From NCBI GenBank assembly GCA_964518335.1, contig CAZFDT010000051.1, forward strand, positions 1-36,447: a DNA stretch of 36,447 bases, read 5' to 3'. A program made the translations under genes and the position numbers. The stretch is from CAZFDT01 sp964518335. Its GTDB lineage: Bacteria; Planctomycetota; Phycisphaerae; Phycisphaerales; Phycisphaeraceae. This document shows, one piece after another, positions 33,101-36,447 of the stretch; the stretch's first letter is position 1; the number at the start of each line of letters is the position of its first letter. The notes beneath the pieces were generated by a model. That model did no database searches. It saw only the letters and a list, made by a program, of their open reading frames with translations, and was not told the DNA's origin.

Positions 33101-35458
33101 ATCGAGCTGGACGATCCGACGTGGCGCGAGGATTTCGGGCAAGGCACGATGCGCCGGTTGTTCGCCGTGACAGGCGCGTGGATCGACAACTGGAGCACCT
33201 TCGCCTTGCATGATGACCAGTCGCTCACACTCGGTGGCGACGCTCCGCACGAAAGCGCCGCTGTCATCTGGCGTTTCGCCGCCCCAGGGGACAAGCATTT
33301 CAACGGGGGCGTCGTCCGTGCCACGGCCCGATGGCTCAACAACGCCTCATCACTGGAGCAGCGCGATCGTCCGTCGCTCGCCGTCGGTAGGCAACTGCAG
33401 CTTCGCGGCGGCGGGGACTACTGGCAGGGTTTCCACGGTTATAACGACGCGGACTTTCAGCATGTCGCCTTTTCGCCCGACTCCAGCGCACAACAGACCA
33501 TCGATATCCAAGTACCGGCCGGCGTCTCCGAGTTCTTCGTGGTGCTGACGCGACCGTCGAACCCTTTAACGGGGACACAACTGCGAGTTGAACGGCTGGA
33601 GATTGAGGCACAATTCGACGATCCACATGGCTTGACGATTCGGTTTGAACCGGAGGAACCCTTGTGGTCGGTCGGCGACCCTGTGCTGCTGACGATCAAC
33701 GCGACAGGCGACCCGCCGCCGGGCAACTGCGGCTGGTCGCTCCATCGCCTGGATGGTTCGACCTACGCCCAAGGCGTGCTGCCAGTCACCGAACAACACA
33801 CCGTGACACTCGACCTCACCGGCATCGATGCGGGCATGTTCGAGTTGCGCATCCATGACCCGGAGAAGCCTGACCGTGAACTCGACCGCCAGCACCTGGT
33901 CATCTTGCGGGCTCAAGACCTGACGATCACGCACGAACGAAGCATTTTCGGGGCGTTTGACGCCATGAGCGAGCCCGAGATCGCCAAGCGGATGGGTGTG
34001 AAGTGGACGGTCCAGACCTTTCAGTGGGCGTGGAAACAGCCGAAGCCGGATTCGGTTGTCGATGCCGAATCCGTATCGACACTCAACGGCATCCGCAAGC
34101 ACGGTTTCGAGCCGATTGTTCTGATCGACACCTCGCCGCCCTGGGCCAATGGGGGTCGTGAGCCCACGTCCCCACCGCTGGCGGAATTTGAGGACGATTG
34201 GCAGGCATTCCACGAAGCTGCGGCCCGCGCGATGCGTGGTCACGTCACCTGGTTTCAGAGTTGGAACGAGCCGAACAACCCACACGCCCTCTCGATCGAA
34301 CCGTGGACCGCGACCCAGGCCGCCGCGACCGCCAAGCGTTTGCAGTGGCTGCAGCATCGCGGGCTCAAGAAGGGCAATCCGGAAGCGAAACTCATCGGCG
34401 GCTGTTTTGCCGGGGTTCCGGCTGACTGGTTCACAATGTGGCTCTCGGGTCTTGACAGCGTCCGAACCCACCAGGAGGCCATGAGCGCTCATGCCTACTG
34501 CAGGTCGTTCGCCAATGAAAACTTCGCTCACAAGTACCCGCCCGAGCCGACGCTCGTTCCCGAGATCGTCGCCGCACGCCGGGCGATGGATCAGCACGGT
34601 GCCCGTCATCAGCCGCTCTTCTGGACTGAGTACGGCTGGGAGATGGATAAAGTCAATGACATGGACCACGCACGCTGGACTGCGCGGCACCAAGTCATCA
34701 TGAACGCATATCGCGAAAAAACCCGGACGCTTGCCGACTGCCTCTTCTCGATGCAACCGGCCAGCAAGTACAGCATGTTTCGATCCCCCGAGGCCATTCG
34801 CGGGGGTGAACACCGATTCCGACCGGTGATCGCCGCCTACGCCACAGCCGCCAGCCTTCTCGCCGGCAGCAGCCCGTCGAGCGCCATCAGCGACTATCCG
34901 CGAACCGTGCGAATCTATTCGTTTCAGCGCAACGACCATCGCGTCTATGCCATCTGGTCCACTGAAGAGTCGCAGGCATTCGCGGCGAGGCTGCCGGTGC
35001 ATCAAGCTCGTACAGCGCTGCGCGTGGATTTGTGGGGTGAGGAACGGTTCGAGCGATTGAATGCGGAGCAGCCGCTTCACACGCCTGACAACCATGATCC
35101 GGCATACCTGATCCTGTATGACAAGCCGCATCTCAGGTCGCTGCCACACGCGTTGTACGCGCATGTGGATGAGCGCGGGCGAATCGATGATGCGCAGATC
35201 CAACTGGCAAACCTGGGGCCGGGTTCGATGCAGGTTCGGATCGCCAGTGACGTGCCGTGGATGACGCCGCAACAGTCGGAGGTCACGATAGACTCGCAGG
35301 AGCCAGTCACGATCGCCATCCAAGTCGACGCAGAAACTCTATCCTCCGGCATGCACGCCGCAACACTGCGCATTCAATCCTCGGACGCAGACGACGTGGT
35401 CGTACCGATGAGGCTGTCAGTTCTCGCGGCGATTCAATCGCGTCCCAAACCTGAATGA
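30194..35458 (+). CDS. Giant secreted protein with two clan-A-like glycosidase domains and a CBM9-like module
   Basis: A 1754-residue exported protein. The signal peptide ends near residue 29 (TPAIA, before TDVARW). Order: beta-sandwich (~35-200); Ig-like region (~230-310); first TIM-barrel glycosidase domain (~315-690) with acid/base Glu433 in FEFWNEPEG and nucleophile Glu539 in EIWSTEYGY; CBM9-like carbohydrate-binding domain (~725-925; VDGLLDEWHGP, WDGDCIELYLG); beta-sandwich and Ig-like domains (~940-1245); second TIM-barrel domain (~1250-1640) with Glu1359 in QSWNEPNNP and Glu1479 in LFWTEYGWEMD; BACON-like C-terminal domain (~1660-1754). Both barrels resemble GH39/GH5-type retaining enzymes but the family is not certain. 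GAGG lies five bases before the ATG. It is the last clear cluster gene. Confidence 0.88.
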   Translation: MRHQRVRSSGLALAVWTAIVAASTPAIATDVARWNVESLLRWQMPRDVALQAERRHDIELRVIREFAPCIKLRVRQPQDWSLRLLEAPVEPGATYIAAVTLSAAASLGQGFTVDIANFRPENRQADAGELSQGNGTGQIIVTPRDEPQRVLASISVTPTTWHTFTLPAFTVPHRVDTVAIRLVGTQGGIYHIADAALASGSNTPMLHRPADTTLPLLFNQQQEEAKSLIEPGREHGIYAPGQTITWRVAPPEAAYDAWTYMVLDAEGNLLEQGQSGGAATIAYDPPDVGYYELVLHSTSSRDASRRMFDVQGAVVWTEAPRLGMGATPFGAQCGTMDLAGLLGASWVRSGLYGWFDEITEIDPAKDESQTIERFVRAGILPMHHTNNIAGKSNSFPPGGVEHLPHDLDAYEQAYATLANLGGGFVQHFEFWNEPEGRLGATEHWTIENFMAAMRAGHRGMKSVSPDAKLTVGSNFDMIKQIIERGGKDDFEIVVLHPYPWPLGGEWNTPEQGRLHEQCIEARRWLDDNGCADKEIWSTEYGYCSGTTRGGVSELEQAQLNVRATLLQLAGGLDKVNPFRLDDVWFWGQVDGRFGFVRQNLTPKPSLMAYGTLIRTLRALPHRGRFDVAPNVAAIVFGNQHETVMAIWTDREDQEVTLSVPRGARHIDLFGRVTPLDQDHATLTVTPSTQYIHAPISYESFSAMQTSPFLAGLHGGIFELSSQGKQWSIPILSVAPRVDGLLDEWHGPAIEMVDANAEFSSQVRTAFQGEYLYLMAQVRGKSPGKNPQRDGNIWDGDCIELYLGTRPDDRPSGMYRDSDFHITVAPGIDGMTGQAANILAGAPPQIPGSVARYRQHEQGGYDLEAAIPLAFFRLEHVTDGQRFGFDIQVCLGNPDAEVLNRRHQATWSGTGQNYLHPYLWGQAVAVTADESAQAEVEKQSTAAPSPPRHLGWTMGVWPTLLHNSSLHTNVIELDDPTWREDFGQGTMRRLFAVTGAWIDNWSTFALHDDQSLTLGGDAPHESAAVIWRFAAPGDKHFNGGVVRATARWLNNASSLEQRDRPSLAVGRQLQLRGGGDYWQGFHGYNDADFQHVAFSPDSSAQQTIDIQVPAGVSEFFVVLTRPSNPLTGTQLRVERLEIEAQFDDPHGLTIRFEPEEPLWSVGDPVLLTINATGDPPPGNCGWSLHRLDGSTYAQGVLPVTEQHTVTLDLTGIDAGMFELRIHDPEKPDRELDRQHLVILRAQDLTITHERSIFGAFDAMSEPEIAKRMGVKWTVQTFQWAWKQPKPDSVVDAESVSTLNGIRKHGFEPIVLIDTSPPWANGGREPTSPPLAEFEDDWQAFHEAAARAMRGHVTWFQSWNEPNNPHALSIEPWTATQAAATAKRLQWLQHRGLKKGNPEAKLIGGCFAGVPADWFTMWLSGLDSVRTHQEAMSAHAYCRSFANENFAHKYPPEPTLVPEIVAARRAMDQHGARHQPLFWTEYGWEMDKVNDMDHARWTARHQVIMNAYREKTRTLADCLFSMQPASKYSMFRSPEAIRGGEHRFRPVIAAYATAASLLAGSSPSSAISDYPRTVRIYSFQRNDHRVYAIWSTEESQAFAARLPVHQARTALRVDLWGEERFERLNAEQPLHTPDNHDPAYLILYDKPHLRSLPHALYAHVDERGRIDDAQIQLANLGPGSMQVRIASDVPWMTPQQSEVTIDSQEPVTIAIQVDAETLSSGMHAATLRIQSSDADDVVVPMRLSVLAAIQSRPKPE

Positions 35459-35556
35459 AGTCAAAGCCCCCGTCTTTAGCGACCGGTTATTCCAAACGAT
35501 ATGCCAGGGTGCGGATTCGGCGTTTATAAGGAACCGCTGTTACAAGGAATCACGTT

Positions 35557-36369
35557 GTGTCCCTGTTATCCGCCGCGATCGATACCGAAGTGTGCGACTT
35601 GATCCACTCTTATTTTCATTTTCATATCGACGTGCAAAAGAAGCCGCCCAGGACGGTATCGCATACCCCGCCGTTTACCTTGAATCAGGTGCGTGTACCC
35701 CTGGAATGCCGCGTGACGATACTCGACTCGCGCGACGAAAGGCTGCGGACGTACTGTCTCACCGCCAATTGCAAGACAGAGTACGTCAGCGTGGATCGCG
35801 ATATCTGGACACGACCCAACGCAGATTGCCTCTTTATTCCCGCCGACGACCGCATCATGGTTCTCAAGACCTTTGATCACTGTGGTCGGAAGATTATGCT
35901 GCATCCGTCGAGCCTCGGCGAGCAGCCGCATCGACAGATCCTGGACATGCGCGAGGCGTTCGATGCGCATCGACTCGACTTGAAGATGGTTCCGGGTCGG
36001 CGACTGAAGAACAACGAGGCGATCATCCACGCGATCCTCAACAACCACTCGCTTGTCTCACGCACGATGGTCCGGCAGGGCCCTTACACGGCGACGATTG
36101 AATACCCCATCAAAACGATCAACTGCTCGCAACGCGATGGCTACTACCAGACCGATACCGGGCCGATTCTGGTGCCAAACCTTGACTGTGAACCTGACGA
36201 CATGCTCAGCAATCTCAGTCTCGCGTTTATCGCGCACGCGGCTCCCGACTGGGCGGAGTGTATTCTCCGTAAGCCTTGCCCAATAGATGACAGCGGTGTC
36301 TATGTCGAACACTATTGTGAGTCACTACGACTTGAAGGCATTAGAAACGAAGTGATTCAATGCGATTGA
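35557..36369 (+). CDS. Unrecognised cysteine-rich protein
   Basis: A 270-residue protein that I do not recognise. It has no signal peptide or membrane helix, and at least ten cysteines (for example CLTANCKTEY, FDHCGRK, INCSQRDG, AECILRKPC). It looks like a mixed alpha/beta fold, with DIWTRPNADCLFIPADDRIMVL and GPYTATIEYPIKT as possible core strands. The start is GTG, with AAGGAA about eight bases upstream. It follows the giant glycosidase by 98 bp, a gap in which I see no clear promoter or terminator, so it may be transcribed from the cluster. A perfect hairpin begins at its stop codon. No function is proposed. Confidence 0.7.
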   Translation: MSLLSAAIDTEVCDLIHSYFHFHIDVQKKPPRTVSHTPPFTLNQVRVPLECRVTILDSRDERLRTYCLTANCKTEYVSVDRDIWTRPNADCLFIPADDRIMVLKTFDHCGRKIMLHPSSLGEQPHRQILDMREAFDAHRLDLKMVPGRRLKNNEAIIHAILNNHSLVSRTMVRQGPYTATIEYPIKTINCSQRDGYYQTDTGPILVPNLDCEPDDMLSNLSLAFIAHAAPDWAECILRKPCPIDDSGVYVEHYCESLRLEGIRNEVIQCD

Positions 36370-36387
36370 CCATTGTCACTAATGGTC
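36368..36387 (+). terminator. Perfect hairpin at the end of the 270-residue gene
   Basis: GACCATT (36368-36374) and AATGGTC (36381-36387) form a perfect 7-bp stem with a six-base loop. It begins on the stop codon. The following bases are C-rich rather than T-rich, so it is a weak intrinsic terminator at best. Nothing recognisable lies in the last 60 bp. Confidence 0.4.
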
Positions 36388-36447
36388 CCCGCCACACAGG
36401 CTGCAACTGATTCACGGCGCGCCGGGGCGATCATGCTGCCAGTTCTT

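Noticed and set aside
33566..35323. Minus-strand open frame of 585 codons within the giant glycosidase gene
   Set aside because: Its Arg/His-rich product has no domain, while the plus strand encodes a clear second glycosidase domain.
1..36447. Mobile element, phage or defence system
   Set aside because: I found no transposase, integrase, terminal repeats, attachment site, toxin-antitoxin pair or nuclease-helicase set. All recognised genes fit carbohydrate metabolism, its regulation or surface display.

Overview
The window looks like chromosomal DNA of a GC-rich planctomycete, probably of the Phycisphaerae. The evidence is three proteins with C-terminal PEP-CTERM sorting signals, a prepilin-like protein with the planctomycete H-X9-DG C-terminal signature, a DUF6785-type membrane protein, and LacI regulators embedded in glycan-degradation clusters. 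I see no rRNA, tRNA, CRISPR array, transposase or phage gene. Because of the base composition, long open frames also occur antisense to almost every real gene; these were discarded.

Layout. (1) 1-307: two long poly-G runs, two heptanucleotide arrays and a hairpin; no gene. (2) 308-4917, minus strand: a DUF6785 multi-pass membrane protein behind a GH89 alpha-N-acetylglucosaminidase, divergent from LacI regulator 1 (5076-6182); a LacI-type palindrome sits between them and a near-identical copy (13 of 14 bases) lies downstream before the next gene. (3) 6419-9845, plus strand: a PEP-CTERM protein and an 874-residue multidomain protein with an (alpha/alpha)-barrel-like core and a discoidin-like C-terminus. 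(4) 10110-14911, minus strand: a five-gene catabolic operon in transcription order cupin, HpcH/HpaI aldolase, mannonate dehydratase (uxuA), DapA/NanA-type lyase, AGE-type sugar epimerase. (5) 15341-35458, plus strand: LacI regulator 2 followed by a long co-directional array: cytoplasmic beta-propeller enzyme, DNRLRE/PEP-CTERM protein, pseudopilin, secreted beta-propeller/DNRLRE/PEP-CTERM protein (frameshifted), PhyH-type dioxygenase, third beta-propeller enzyme, TIM-barrel protein, secreted beta-helix protein, D-2-hydroxyacid dehydrogenase, SDR dehydrogenase, and a 1754-residue secreted protein with two separate clan-A-like glycosidase domains. (6) 35557-36369: an unrecognised 270-residue protein.

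How it may work together (inference). The locus resembles a planctomycete glycan-use island. Secreted or surface-anchored proteins (beta-helix protein, double glycosidase, PEP-CTERM propeller) would act first on a polysaccharide, and cytoplasmic enzymes (GH89, propellers, the 874-residue protein) would finish the oligosaccharides. The uxuA operon would turn a hexonate or uronate-derived acid into 2-keto-3-deoxygluconate and then pyruvate plus an aldehyde. GH89 together with mannonate dehydratase suggests a uronate- and alpha-GlcNAc-containing glycan. There is no sulfatase and no TonB/SusCD-type importer in the window, so the substrate remains open. The two LacI proteins each sit beside a divergent promoter region with candidate operators, which suggests two separately induced modules.
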